DNA of 64,000 bases from Gp6-AA40 sp036274155 (GTDB lineage: Bacteria > Acidobacteriota > Vicinamibacteria > Vicinamibacterales > UBA2999). The DNA lies in assembly GCA_036274155.1 (NCBI GenBank), contig DASUGH010000196.1, forward strand, positions 56,113 through 120,112, written 5' to 3'. This document shows, one piece after another, positions 24,028 to 32,070 of the stretch (its first letter is position 1; every line of letters begins with the position of its first letter). The notes under the pieces are model-generated. The model ran no database searches and had not been told where the DNA came from. It saw only the letters and a list, made by a program, of their open reading frames with translations. The position numbers and the translations under genes were made by a program.

Positions 24028-24900
24028 TCACCACGATGCGCCGCCACCCCCGCCCCCGCTTCGGCCGCCGCCAAATCCACCGAACCCTCCGCCAAAGCCG
24101 CCGCCGCCGAAGCCTCCGCCACCGAATCCGCCCCCGCCAAAGCCACCGCCGCCAAACCCGCCGAACCCGCCACCAAAGCCGCCGCCGAACGGCCCCACGC
24201 CGCTCGTCCAGCGGCCGCGGCGCCGGCGGCGAGTCCGCGCCGAGATGGCGCTGAGCAGAAAGAAGAGCACCAGCAGCCCGAGGAGCATCGTGCCGCCGGG
24301 ACTGGCATCCGGCTGCCGCGCGGGCGGCGGTCTGACGCCCTGCAGCGACACGTTGCGGCGCTCCGCGATGCGGCCGATGATCCGCGACACGCCGGCCACG
24401 AGACCCGGGCCGTAGGCGCCCTTCTTGAACTCCGGCGCCATCACCTCGCGGCTCGTCTCGCCGGAGAAGCCGTCGGTGATGAACTGCTCGAGGTCGTAGC
24501 CGACCTCGACCTGCACCTGGCGGTCGTCGACCGCCAGCAGCACGAGCAACCCGTTGTCGCGTCCCTTCTGACCGATGCCGCGGCCGTGGTTCTCGAACAT
24601 CTTCACGGCGTATTCGCGGATGTCCCCGTACGGCTTGAAGGTCGGGACGGTCGCCACGACGACCACGTCGCCGCTCGCCTGCTCGAGCGCGCGAATCATC
24701 TGGTCGAGCGTCTGTTCGCTCTCACCGTCGATCACGCCGGCGTAATCGTTCACCGGCCGCGTGAGCTCGGGAATGTCCGGCTGCGCGTGCAGCGGAGCGG
24801 CCGCGATCAGGAGCACCACACACAGGGCAGCCAACGCCGCATGCCCACTGCCGAATGCCGAAAGAGTCTTCGTCTGCAACCTGCTACGCCCGCCACGCAT
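24028..24900 (-). CDS. TPM-domain (YgcG-type) membrane protein with glycine-rich tail
   Basis: A 290-residue protein: signal peptide, TPM domain at about residues 35-165 (RPVNDYAGVIDGESEQTLDQ; GLLVLLAVDDRQVQVEVGYDLE), a transmembrane helix near 220-240, and a long FGGGG-repeat tail. The glycine repeats are encoded by simple repeated DNA. The ATG at 24900 lies inside the end of the upstream gene, so the two are translationally linked. TPM proteins are implicated in membrane-protein quality control or photosystem repair in plants; the bacterial role is unknown. Confidence 0.88.
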   Translation of the reverse strand: MRGGRSRLQTKTLSAFGSGHAALAALCVVLLIAAAPLHAQPDIPELTRPVNDYAGVIDGESEQTLDQMIRALEQASGDVVVVATVPTFKPYGDIREYAVKMFENHGRGIGQKGRDNGLLVLLAVDDRQVQVEVGYDLEQFITDGFSGETSREVMAPEFKKGAYGPGLVAGVSRIIGRIAERRNVSLQGVRPPPARQPDASPGGTMLLGLLVLFFLLSAISARTRRRRRGRWTSGVGPFGGGFGGGFGGFGGGGFGGGGFGGGGFGGGGFGGGFGGFGGGRSGGGGGGASW

Positions 24901-25591
24901 CGACCGCGCGCGCCAGTTGCTCCACTGCGGCGAGGTACTCCGGGAAGAGGCCGGCGGGATCGGCCATCCGCGCGCCCGACGGACGCTCGAGCGCGAGCAC
25001 CGCCGCGACGACGCCATCCGGAATCCCGGCGACGCGCGCGCCCTGACGCGTGGCGTCATGCCGATCACGTGAATGGACGTCGGAAAGGCGCGCCACGTTC
25101 CGCAGCAGGGCGGCAAACGCCGGTGCCGCGGTGCGCACGAGGTCGCTGACCGCTGCCGGCGTCCCACGCGACTCGATGAACTCCTCGCGCAGGTGGACCA
25201 GATGGCTCTTCACCTGCGTCTCACAGGCGCGCCGCAGATCCTCCTTCGCGATCGAAATATGGGCCAATGGGTTGTCGCCGTACAGCTCGGCGTGCGCCCG
25301 GAGGATTTCGCCGTATTCGAGCGGAAATGCGTCGAGCGATCGGCGGAACTCGTCCTCTGCCAGGATGAGCGGTGTGGCAATGTGCGCACGCGCCCAGCGG
25401 GCGGAGCGCGTGGCGCAACCCTCGAGATCGCTCAGCGACAACGTCGAGACGAGGGCCAGACAGGTGAGGGGGGCGCTCTCGTCGCCGTCGAGACGCGGCC
25501 CGTAACCGACCACGGCGCGAAGCCGATCGCCGAAGACGCTCCGCAGATCGTCGATGAGCAGCGACGCGCCGTTGTGTGTGCCCGACTGCAT
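24884..25591 (-). CDS. Degenerate nucleotidyltransferase-like protein
   Basis: A 235-residue protein whose N-terminus (LLIDDLRSVFGDRLRAVVGYG) looks like the start of a nucleotidyltransferase fold, but the GS-x10-D-x-D catalytic signature is replaced by GPRLDGDESAPLTCLALVS. The remainder is helical, like HEPN-type partners. I infer a pseudo-nucleotidyltransferase. It has a TACAAT box six bases upstream of the ATG and overlaps the TPM gene downstream. Confidence 0.6.
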   Translation of the reverse strand: MQSGTHNGASLLIDDLRSVFGDRLRAVVGYGPRLDGDESAPLTCLALVSTLSLSDLEGCATRSARWARAHIATPLILAEDEFRRSLDAFPLEYGEILRAHAELYGDNPLAHISIAKEDLRRACETQVKSHLVHLREEFIESRGTPAAVSDLVRTAAPAFAALLRNVARLSDVHSRDRHDATRQGARVAGIPDGVVAAVLALERPSGARMADPAGLFPEYLAAVEQLARAVDAWRA

Positions 25592-25597
25592 CGCCGC

Positions 25598-25603
25598 ATT
25601 GTA
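25598..25603 (-). promoter_or_regulatory. -10 hexamer TACAAT of a probable leaderless transcript
   Basis: Minus-strand TACAAT, six bases, then the ATG at 25591. It faces the divergent promoter of yvcK. Confidence 0.55.
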
Positions 25604-25652
25604 CCAACCGGCGCAGGCGTGGGCGGGCGGCACGCCATGGCCGCGGCGGCGG

Positions 25653-25658
25653 TAAAAT
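25653..25658 (+). promoter_or_regulatory. -10 hexamer TAAAAT upstream of the YvcK gene
   Basis: TAAAAT stands nine bases before the ATG at 25668 with no ribosome-binding site, so the transcript is leaderless or nearly so. Confidence 0.45.
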
Positions 25659-25667
25659 TCCCGGGAC

Positions 25668-26681
25668 ATGCAGCTCCGCGATTTGAACATCGGTTGCTTC
25701 GGCGGCGGCACCGGCCTGCCCAGCCTGCTCGGCGGCCTCAAGACGAACCCCTGGCTGCAGCTGAACGCGGTCGTCACCATGTTCGACAGCGGTGGCAGCT
25801 CCGGTCAGCTGCGCGACGAGCTCGGCGTGCTTCCACCGGGCGACGTGCTCAAGTGCGCACTGGCGCTGGCACGCAACGAAGGCGAAGCGCGCCGCGTGCT
25901 CCTGGCAAGGCTGCCGACCCTCGAGCAGCACGATCGGCTTGCGGGGCACACCGGCGGCAACCTGCTGCTGTCGATGATGGAGCGGTACAGCGGCGATTTC
26001 CTCGCTGCCGTCGACGGTTTACGCGGCCTGCTCGGCTGCCGGGGACGCGTCTGGCCGGTCAGTGTCGAGCCGGCATCCATCTGCGTCGAGTATGGCGACG
26101 GGTCGCAGACGCGCGGCGAGGTAGAGGTCGACGCCGGTCAGACGCGCGGCCATCAGGTGCGCCGGCTGTGGCTCGAGCCCGAGGCCGCCATCCATCCGGT
26201 CGTGGCGCAGGCCATCCGGTCGTTCGACGCGGCGATCATCGGGCCTGGCAGCTTCTTCACGAGTCTCATGCCGCCGCTCCTGGTGCGCGGCGTCAAGGAA
26301 GCGCTTCGCGACATGCGCGGCCCGATCATCCTGATTGCCAACCTGCTGACCGAGGGCCGCGGCATGGAGGGATTCACCGCCGCCGAATCGGCACGATGGG
26401 TTTCACGCGCCATTGATCGGCCGGTCGACGTCGTCATCGCCAACACCGGGAGACCGTCGGCCGAGGGGTTGATGCGCTACGCCGCGGAGCGGAAGCTGCC
26501 GCTGGAGCTGGGCGATCTCGATCCTGGCGTCGACGTGGTGCTCGGACGCTTCTGGTGCACGGAAATGGCGCGTCACGATCGCCGCCGGCTGTCGTTCGCG
26601 GTGTGGGCCGTGCTCGCGCAGAAGCTGCTCGAAGATCGTCCCCGAGTGCCGGGCGGAGAGACGGTGCCGTCCTTTCCGTGA
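25668..26681 (+). CDS. yvcK: YvcK/CofD-like gluconeogenesis factor
   Basis: A 337-residue protein of the CofD-like/YvcK family: N-terminal FGGGTGLPSLLGGLK nucleotide-binding loop, VVTMFDSGGSSGQLRDELGVLPPGD, and AIIGPGSFFTSLMP are diagnostic. YvcK binds UDP-sugars (UDP-GlcNAc in Bacillus and mycobacteria) and is needed for cell-wall homeostasis during gluconeogenic growth. Here it stands alone, without the usual RapZ (YvcJ) or WhiA (YvcL) neighbours, as in many Gram-negative phyla. Confidence 0.93.
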   Translation: MQLRDLNIGCFGGGTGLPSLLGGLKTNPWLQLNAVVTMFDSGGSSGQLRDELGVLPPGDVLKCALALARNEGEARRVLLARLPTLEQHDRLAGHTGGNLLLSMMERYSGDFLAAVDGLRGLLGCRGRVWPVSVEPASICVEYGDGSQTRGEVEVDAGQTRGHQVRRLWLEPEAAIHPVVAQAIRSFDAAIIGPGSFFTSLMPPLLVRGVKEALRDMRGPIILIANLLTEGRGMEGFTAAESARWVSRAIDRPVDVVIANTGRPSAEGLMRYAAERKLPLELGDLDPGVDVVLGRFWCTEMARHDRRRLSFAVWAVLAQKLLEDRPRVPGGETVPSFP

Positions 26682-27160
26682 CGAGCTGGTCTCCCAGCAG
26701 GCCAGGCCAACACGCCTGATCCGTTTCCATCTCATTACCCGTCCGTTTCCAACTTTCCTCGTCTCGTTTCAGTGCACCGCACGCAAGCGGCATCCGCCGT
26801 TGAGGCGTGCCGGGTGCATCGAGCGCTCCGCCTTCTTCACCCGCAGGAACATCGCCGGGCTGTGCCCTTCTTTAAACCCGAGTGCGAGGTGCGACGCGTT
26901 CGCGGAGTCGATTCCGCATCACTTCCGATTCAGCGTCGATCACGCACCGCACGCCTTCGAGGTGAGCGATATCGCAGGTCGCGTTCGCGAGCCCGACAGC
27001 GAAGGGTCGAGCTCGCGACGACGATGCCGGCACATACCTTGAACGCGTCGCCGGGGAACGGAGACGCTGTGTCTCCACGTTACGGCTGAATCTCCTGCTC
27101 ATCGCTGATCGGGGCGACCGAGCGATCGGGGCGGCCCGGCAGCTGTCAAAGCTTCCAACC
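26682..27160. other. Intergenic region (479 bp), no gene seen
   Basis: Short frames here have no recognisable content. A sequence resembling a weak sigma-54 site (CGGCAC at 27028-27033 and TTGAA at 27039-27043) lies 117 bases before the TonB-receptor gene, but the -12 GC is missing. No tRNA, riboswitch or strong terminator is evident. Confidence 0.4.
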
Positions 27161-29962
27161 ATGTCGCGTTCATTCCTCGTACTCATCTTCAGCTTCATCA
27201 TCAGCGCGCTGCTCGTCGAAACGCCCCTTCTGGCGCAGGACATCCGTCCGGTGATCCCTGCGCAGAACGCAAACTCGAACAACGCCCAGCTGCGGGTCGT
27301 CGTGGTCGACACGACCGATTCGGCCATTCCAACGGCGATGGTCACCATCACGCCGACCGGCGGCGGCGAGCCCTTCAGCCTCATGACCGACGAACAGGGC
27401 GTCGTCACCGTCCCGTCGCTTCCGGTGGGGCAGGTCAGAGTGCGCGTCGAGTTCAGCGGCTTCAAACCGGCCGAGGGAACCCTGACGCTGCGACGCGGTG
27501 CGAACGAACAGACGATCAGATTGGAGCTCGCCGGCCTGGCCGACGAGGTCACCGTCTCCACGAGCGACCTGACCGATACGCACGGCAACGCCACGATCAC
27601 CACGCTGTCCGACGACGAGATCGAGGCGCTTCCCGACGATCCCGAGGATCTGCAGCAGGTCCTCGAACAACTGGCCGGGCCGGACGGCGCCACGTTCGTG
27701 ATGAACGGCTTCCAGGGTGGACGGCTCCCGACGAAGGACGAGATTCGGACGATTCGGATCCGGGCGAACTCGTTTGCCGCCGACCTGCATGAGAGCGGCG
27801 GGCGCCCGCAGATCGAGATCATCACCCGCCCCAACGCCACGTTCTACAGCGGCGGCATCACTCTCGGCTACCAGGGCGATGTGCTCAACGCGCGCAACGC
27901 GCAATCGCTCGTCGAGACGCCCGAGGGCACCAAGCAGCTCCAGCTCCAGCTGCGCGGGCCCATCGTTCGAAACAAGACCTCCTTCAACGTGAACGTCAGC
28001 GGGAACGATCGGTTCCGTTCCAACGCCATCATCGCGGTCAACCTGTTCGGCACCCAGGTCAGGGTGCCGACCGAGAGTCGCTTCGTGAATGCCGGAATCG
28101 AGCACGCCCTGACCAGCACGAGCACGCTGCGGTTTCAATATCAGGGTCAGGGCAGCGAGGGGCGCAACCAGGGACTGACGCCGTTCGATTCCCCCGAGCG
28201 TGCCACCGAGACGGAGACCCGCGGCGATCTCTTCCGGGCGCAGCTGCAGGGGATCGTCGGCACGGACATGCTGAACGAGTTCCGCTTCGAGCTCAATCGA
28301 CGACGCGGCGAGACCACGTCGGTGAGCGCCGCGCCGGCGATCATCGTGCCCGAGGCGTTCAGCATCGGCGGCGCGGGTACGACGCGGCGCAGTCTCACGC
28401 AGACGTTCGAGGTGGCCGACGATTTCGACTTCACGCCGCGCAGGAATCATCGGGTTCGCATCGGCTTCCTGGGCGAGGGCGGACTGTATCGGACCTTCGA
28501 CCAGACCAACGCCAACGGGCGGACCACCTACGCCGACGTCGACGACTTCGCGATCGATCTGAAGCTGCAGACGACGCAGCGGTTCGGGGCGTACGAGTCG
28601 TCGTTCACGCAGTATCAGCTCGGGCTCTACGTCCAGGACGACATTCGCATCAACAACCGGCTCTCGGTTGGCGTGGGCCTCCGCAACGAGATGCAGTCGC
28701 GCATCGACGACAAGCTGAATCTGATGCCGCGCATCGGCTTCACGCTGAACCCATTCGGGAACCGCACGTCCATCCGCGGCGGTTACGGACTCTTCTACGA
28801 CTGGTACGACTCCAGCCTCTACGATCAGACGCTCCGTCTGAACGGCAGCAACCAGCAGGACTTCACGGTCCTCTACGAGTACGAGGGCACCCGCGACGAG
28901 CTCGGCAACTTCATCCCGACGCTGGACGCGAACGGCAAGGCAATCCTCCTCAGGACGATCGGGGGACCGGCCGCTGGTCGGGGTCCGAGCAATCGAACCG
29001 TGGCTTCACCCGACCTCGGGCTGCCATACGTGCACCAGGCCTCGCTCGGCCTGCAGCATCAGTTGACGCCGAATCTGAACGTCCAGGTCACGTATCAGCA
29101 TCTCGCCGGCAGGAACCAGCTCCGCGGGGTCGACATCAACTACGGACAGCTGGCCTTCGACGGCGCGAACCTGGTCCGCGTGCGCCCCGACCCGACGTCC
29201 AACATCGTCACCGAGATTCAGTCGACCGGCCGTTCCGAGACCAACCGCGTGACCGTCCAGACGCGATATCAGGTGCCGAACCAGCGCGGCTTCTTGCAGT
29301 TCAGCTACCAGCTCGCCAACGCGCGGAGCAATTTCCCGGGGTCGACGTCCTTCGGTGAGGAGTCCTCCGACTCGACGTCCGGCGGCTCGATCCCGCTTCC
29401 GTCGGACAGCTCCAACCCGGACCTCGATTGGGGGCCGATGAATCAGGACATTCGTCACCAGCTGCAGCTCGGAGGCATGGTGCGTCTGCCGTGGCAGCTT
29501 CGGCTGCAGAGTCAACTGACCGTCCGTTCAGCGCCGGCGTACAACGAGACCACGGGTTTCGATGACAACAAGGACGGCGTGGTCAACGACCGGCCCGCCG
29601 GCGTCGGCCGCAATTCCCTTCGCGGCGATGCCACCTGGGACATCCGTCAGATCTCGATCAGCAAGCTGTTCGGGTTTGGCGGCCCGCGTCCGGAAGGCAG
29701 AGGCGGTGGCGGCGTTCCCGGCCAGGGCAGAGGACGCGGCGGTCCGGGTGGCGGCCGCCCTGGTGGCTTCGGCGACGGCTTCCGCGGCAACGCGACCAGC
29801 AATTCCCGGTATCAGATCGAGTTCACGGTCCGGGCGCAGAACCCGCTGAATCGTGTCATCCGCAGCGGCTACACCGGCAATCGGCTGTCGCCGTTTTTCG
29901 GCACCGCCACGGCGATCAATCAGGCGCGCAAGATCACGTTCAACAGCAGCTTCCGGTTTTAG
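27161..29962 (+). CDS. TonB-dependent receptor with carboxypeptidase-regulatory-like domain
   Basis: A 933-residue outer-membrane protein: signal peptide (to about residue 25), a carboxypeptidase-regulatory-like beta domain at about 40-125 (LRVVVVDTTDSAIPTAMVTITPTGGG), a plug (NGFQGGRLPTKDEIRTIRI) and a large barrel ending in the aromatic motif FNSSFRF. A glycine/arginine-rich insert lies near residues 843-880. No SusD partner is adjacent. Such receptors take up oligosaccharides, peptides or metal chelates; the substrate is unknown. No Shine-Dalgarno is visible before the ATG. Confidence 0.88.
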   Translation: MSRSFLVLIFSFIISALLVETPLLAQDIRPVIPAQNANSNNAQLRVVVVDTTDSAIPTAMVTITPTGGGEPFSLMTDEQGVVTVPSLPVGQVRVRVEFSGFKPAEGTLTLRRGANEQTIRLELAGLADEVTVSTSDLTDTHGNATITTLSDDEIEALPDDPEDLQQVLEQLAGPDGATFVMNGFQGGRLPTKDEIRTIRIRANSFAADLHESGGRPQIEIITRPNATFYSGGITLGYQGDVLNARNAQSLVETPEGTKQLQLQLRGPIVRNKTSFNVNVSGNDRFRSNAIIAVNLFGTQVRVPTESRFVNAGIEHALTSTSTLRFQYQGQGSEGRNQGLTPFDSPERATETETRGDLFRAQLQGIVGTDMLNEFRFELNRRRGETTSVSAAPAIIVPEAFSIGGAGTTRRSLTQTFEVADDFDFTPRRNHRVRIGFLGEGGLYRTFDQTNANGRTTYADVDDFAIDLKLQTTQRFGAYESSFTQYQLGLYVQDDIRINNRLSVGVGLRNEMQSRIDDKLNLMPRIGFTLNPFGNRTSIRGGYGLFYDWYDSSLYDQTLRLNGSNQQDFTVLYEYEGTRDELGNFIPTLDANGKAILLRTIGGPAAGRGPSNRTVASPDLGLPYVHQASLGLQHQLTPNLNVQVTYQHLAGRNQLRGVDINYGQLAFDGANLVRVRPDPTSNIVTEIQSTGRSETNRVTVQTRYQVPNQRGFLQFSYQLANARSNFPGSTSFGEESSDSTSGGSIPLPSDSSNPDLDWGPMNQDIRHQLQLGGMVRLPWQLRLQSQLTVRSAPAYNETTGFDDNKDGVVNDRPAGVGRNSLRGDATWDIRQISISKLFGFGGPRPEGRGGGGVPGQGRGRGGPGGGRPGGFGDGFRGNATSNSRYQIEFTVRAQNPLNRVIRSGYTGNRLSPFFGTATAINQARKITFNSSFRF

Positions 29963-30085
29963 CAGCCAGTGGTGAATGGTCTTCTCTGTGCCTCTGTGCC
30001 TCTCTGTGGCGGACTTCTCTGTGCCTCCGTAGCGGACTTCTCTGTGCCTCGCAGGCCGCCGATACGATTTCACCACGGCCTGCTA
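29963..30085 (-). repeat. 3' repeat element, copy A (hairpin plus CTCTGTGC-type short repeats)
   Basis: Starts right after the TonB-receptor stop and runs to the stop codon of the minus-strand LigD-type gene. It contains repeated CTCTGTGC units and a perfect GCAGGCCG/CGGCCTGC stem (30051-30058 with 30076-30083) around the shared core ATACGATTTC. A second copy follows the RNase H gene at 30971-31127. Seen from the minus strand, each copy begins at a TAG stop codon or a few bases after it. Confidence 0.7.
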
Positions 30086-30895
30086 GCGTTTTCGCGCGAC
30101 ACGTTTCCTGGACGGCGTTTTCGCGACCACCGTCCTCGTGCGCTTCGCGCTCCCGGTCGTCGTCTTCCTCCCGCGCGTGCCAGCCTTGGCGGCGGCAGGC
30201 GTTGCGTCTGGCGTGCGCCGCATCTCCAGCGCGCGCGCGATGATCCGTTCGAACATCTGGCCGGCCTCGCCGGTCTGCGCCGGGCGATTCGAGCGCCACA
30301 CGTCGGGATTGCTTTGCGCGAGGATGTCGGCGAAGTCACCTTTGCTCTTCACGCTGAGCGGTGCGAACTCGGTGATGTCGACCGCGCCGGCCCAGTCGTC
30401 GCGATGCTTGATCAGCAGCCACGATCGATCGCCGCCACCCGACGATCCTCCCCACCGCCCCTTGGTTCTGACCAGCACCCACGAGCCTTTCAGCTTGTAG
30501 CCGTTCAGCGTGATCTTCAAATCCCCTTTCCGAAGCGCCGCGTCGACGTCGTCGACTTCCGGGACCCAGGTGCCACGATCCCACAGAATCACGATGCCGG
30601 ATCCGTAACCGGACGGGATCACCCCCTCGAAGTCGCCGTATTCGATGGGGTGATCTTCCACCTTCATGGCGAGGCGCTTGGTGGACGGATCGAGCGACGG
30701 CCCCTTCGGCACCGCCCACGACAGCAGCACCCCGTTGTGCTCGAGACGGAAGTCGTAGTGCAGGTGGCTGGCGAGATGCTTCTGCACGCAGAAGAAGCGC
30801 GGCTCACGGCCCTTCGGCGAGCGATGCGTCCCGTCACCGCTGGGTTCGGGCGACTCCTTGAAGTTGCGTTTGCGTTTGTAGTCGTCGAGCGGCAC
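30083..30895 (-). CDS. Stand-alone DNA ligase D 3'-phosphoesterase domain protein
   Basis: A 270-residue protein. Residues 1-190 match the LigD phosphoesterase domain: LDDYKRKRNFKESPEPSG, FFCVQKHLASHLHYDFRLE (metal-binding histidines and Asp), PKGPSLDPSTKRLAMKVEDHP and GVIPSGYGSGIVILWDRGTW. The C-terminal 60 residues are basic (KRTRTVVAKTPSRKRVARKR), likely DNA-binding. The enzyme trims 3'-phosphates or ribonucleotides at broken ends. The GTG start is supported by TACACT six bases upstream. An ATP-dependent ligase is encoded at 62.9 kb; no Ku is in the window. Confidence 0.9.
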   Translation of the reverse strand: MPLDDYKRKRNFKESPEPSGDGTHRSPKGREPRFFCVQKHLASHLHYDFRLEHNGVLLSWAVPKGPSLDPSTKRLAMKVEDHPIEYGDFEGVIPSGYGSGIVILWDRGTWVPEVDDVDAALRKGDLKITLNGYKLKGSWVLVRTKGRWGGSSGGGDRSWLLIKHRDDWAGAVDITEFAPLSVKSKGDFADILAQSNPDVWRSNRPAQTGEAGQMFERIIARALEMRRTPDATPAAAKAGTRGRKTTTGSAKRTRTVVAKTPSRKRVARKR

Positions 30896-30901
30896 GTGGT
30901 C

Positions 30902-30907
30902 AGTGTA
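30902..30907 (-). promoter_or_regulatory. -10 hexamer TACACT of a probable leaderless transcript
   Basis: Minus-strand TACACT is followed by exactly six bases and the GTG at 30895. This decides the start among several upstream options. Confidence 0.5.
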
Positions 30908-30970
30908 CGCGCGTTTCGACGACCCGATACGAATGGCAAAGGTGGCCCGGAGAAACGAAATGATGGGCTG

Positions 30971-31127
30971 ACAGCCCGTGGTGAAGACCACTTACCGGGC
31001 TGTGAGCGCACCGAGACAAACCACAGAGAGCACAGAGATCCATGGGTTTTCTCTGTGTCGCTGTGCCTCGGTGGCGAAAATCTCGGTGCCTCACAGGCCG
31101 ATACGATTTCCCCACGGCCTGCTGTGG
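30971..31127 (-). repeat. 3' repeat element, copy B
   Basis: A longer relative of copy A, lying between the RNase H stop (TAG at 31128-31130) and the LigD-type gene. It has an extra perfect stem ACAGCCCG/CGGGCTGT (30971-30978 with 30996-31003), CTGTG-type short repeats, and the conserved end stem CAGGCCG/CGGCCTG (31094-31100 with 31115-31121) around the core ATACGATTTC. Confidence 0.7.
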
Positions 31128-31877
31128 CTAGATTCGGCTCGGATCGATTCCCCAGCCGCTCAGGATCGCGGCCTCGTCGGCGGCGCTCGTCGCCTTCTTG
31201 AAGCGCGCACCCGATTGTCCCTTTACTCGACGTTCGCACTCGGCCCAGGTGCCGTGCCGCATCGGAACGCCGTTGACGACACTCAGGTACGAGTAGGCGG
31301 CAGCCCTGGTCTTCACATCCGAGCCGGCTGACCGCGCCGGCAGCGTCGTGTCATCCGGCAGTTGGAGAATCGGCCGCGAGTACCCATCCAGCGGCCCGAC
31401 ATACAGGTCCGTGGTCTGCTGCATCGCAAACGCGACGGAAATCTGATCCGCGCGCTCGTTGCCCGGCGTCCCCACGTGGCCTCGCACCCAGTGCCAGTTC
31501 AGGTCACCACGGCCGCGCGAGCCTGTGAGGCTCGACAGCTGCTCCCACAGGTCGCGGTTCAGCACGTCACCACCTTGAGCCGTCTTCCATCCGCGCCGCC
31601 GCCAGCCCCACACCCACTGCGTGATGCCCTGAATCACATACGTGGAGTCCGTATAGATCGCAATGGGCCCGGGCTGATCGGCAACGTGCCGCAGCGCCGC
31701 GATCGCGCCGCTCAGCTCCATCCTGTTGTTGGTCGTGTGAGGCGAGCCGCCGCCAAGCTCCGTCACGTGTCGATCGGGTGTGACGACGATCGCTCCCCAG
31801 CCGCCCGGGCCGGGGTTGCCCTTCGCCGCCCCGTCGGTGAATACGATGATTGGTCGAGAAGCACCCAAGGGTTCCAA
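31128..31877 (-). CDS. rnhA: Ribonuclease HI with C-terminal hybrid-binding (viroplasmin-like) domain
   Basis: A 249-residue protein. The RNase H1 core has the catalytic set D15 (VFTDGAAKGNPGPGGWG), E54 (NNRMELSGAI), D77 (IYTDSTYV) and D144 with H134 (RGHVGTPGNERAD). Residues of about 200-245 (YLSVVNGVPMRHGTWAECERRVKG... then GARFKKA) resemble the viroplasmin/RNase H hybrid-binding domain, which in most RNases H lies at the N-terminus; here it is C-terminal. The enzyme cuts RNA in RNA-DNA hybrids. The start is a TTG at 31877; a second TTG four codons on is possible. Confidence 0.9.
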   Translation of the reverse strand: MEPLGASRPIIVFTDGAAKGNPGPGGWGAIVVTPDRHVTELGGGSPHTTNNRMELSGAIAALRHVADQPGPIAIYTDSTYVIQGITQWVWGWRRRGWKTAQGGDVLNRDLWEQLSSLTGSRGRGDLNWHWVRGHVGTPGNERADQISVAFAMQQTTDLYVGPLDGYSRPILQLPDDTTLPARSAGSDVKTRAAAYSYLSVVNGVPMRHGTWAECERRVKGQSGARFKKATSAADEAAILSGWGIDPSRI

Positions 31878-32070
31878 GTCTACTCAAGTCGGCCCGTCTC
31901 CGCTCTTTGAGCTTCGGCGAGATCCGCCGTAGCGCTCCGCGCGGAGGCGGAAACCGGGATTCGTGATCCTCAACACAATAGAGCTCCGGTTTAAAGATCA
32001 CCCTTCGGACGCCGAATTCCCATTGAGGCCCTCTCAGGCGGGCGACACACGTTTCGGGGCGCATGGGACG

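Noticed and set aside
27028..27043. Sigma-54 promoter upstream of the first TonB receptor
   Set aside because: The -24 element is CGGCAC and the -12 lacks the essential GC (TTGAA), so the match is too weak.
26772..27089. Short frames upstream of the first TonB receptor
   Set aside because: Two overlapping frames have no signal, no ribosome site and no family features; more likely non-coding.
29963..30085. CRISPR-like array
   Set aside because: Repeat units are 7-9 bases with no spacers of constant length; it is a short phased repeat, not CRISPR.
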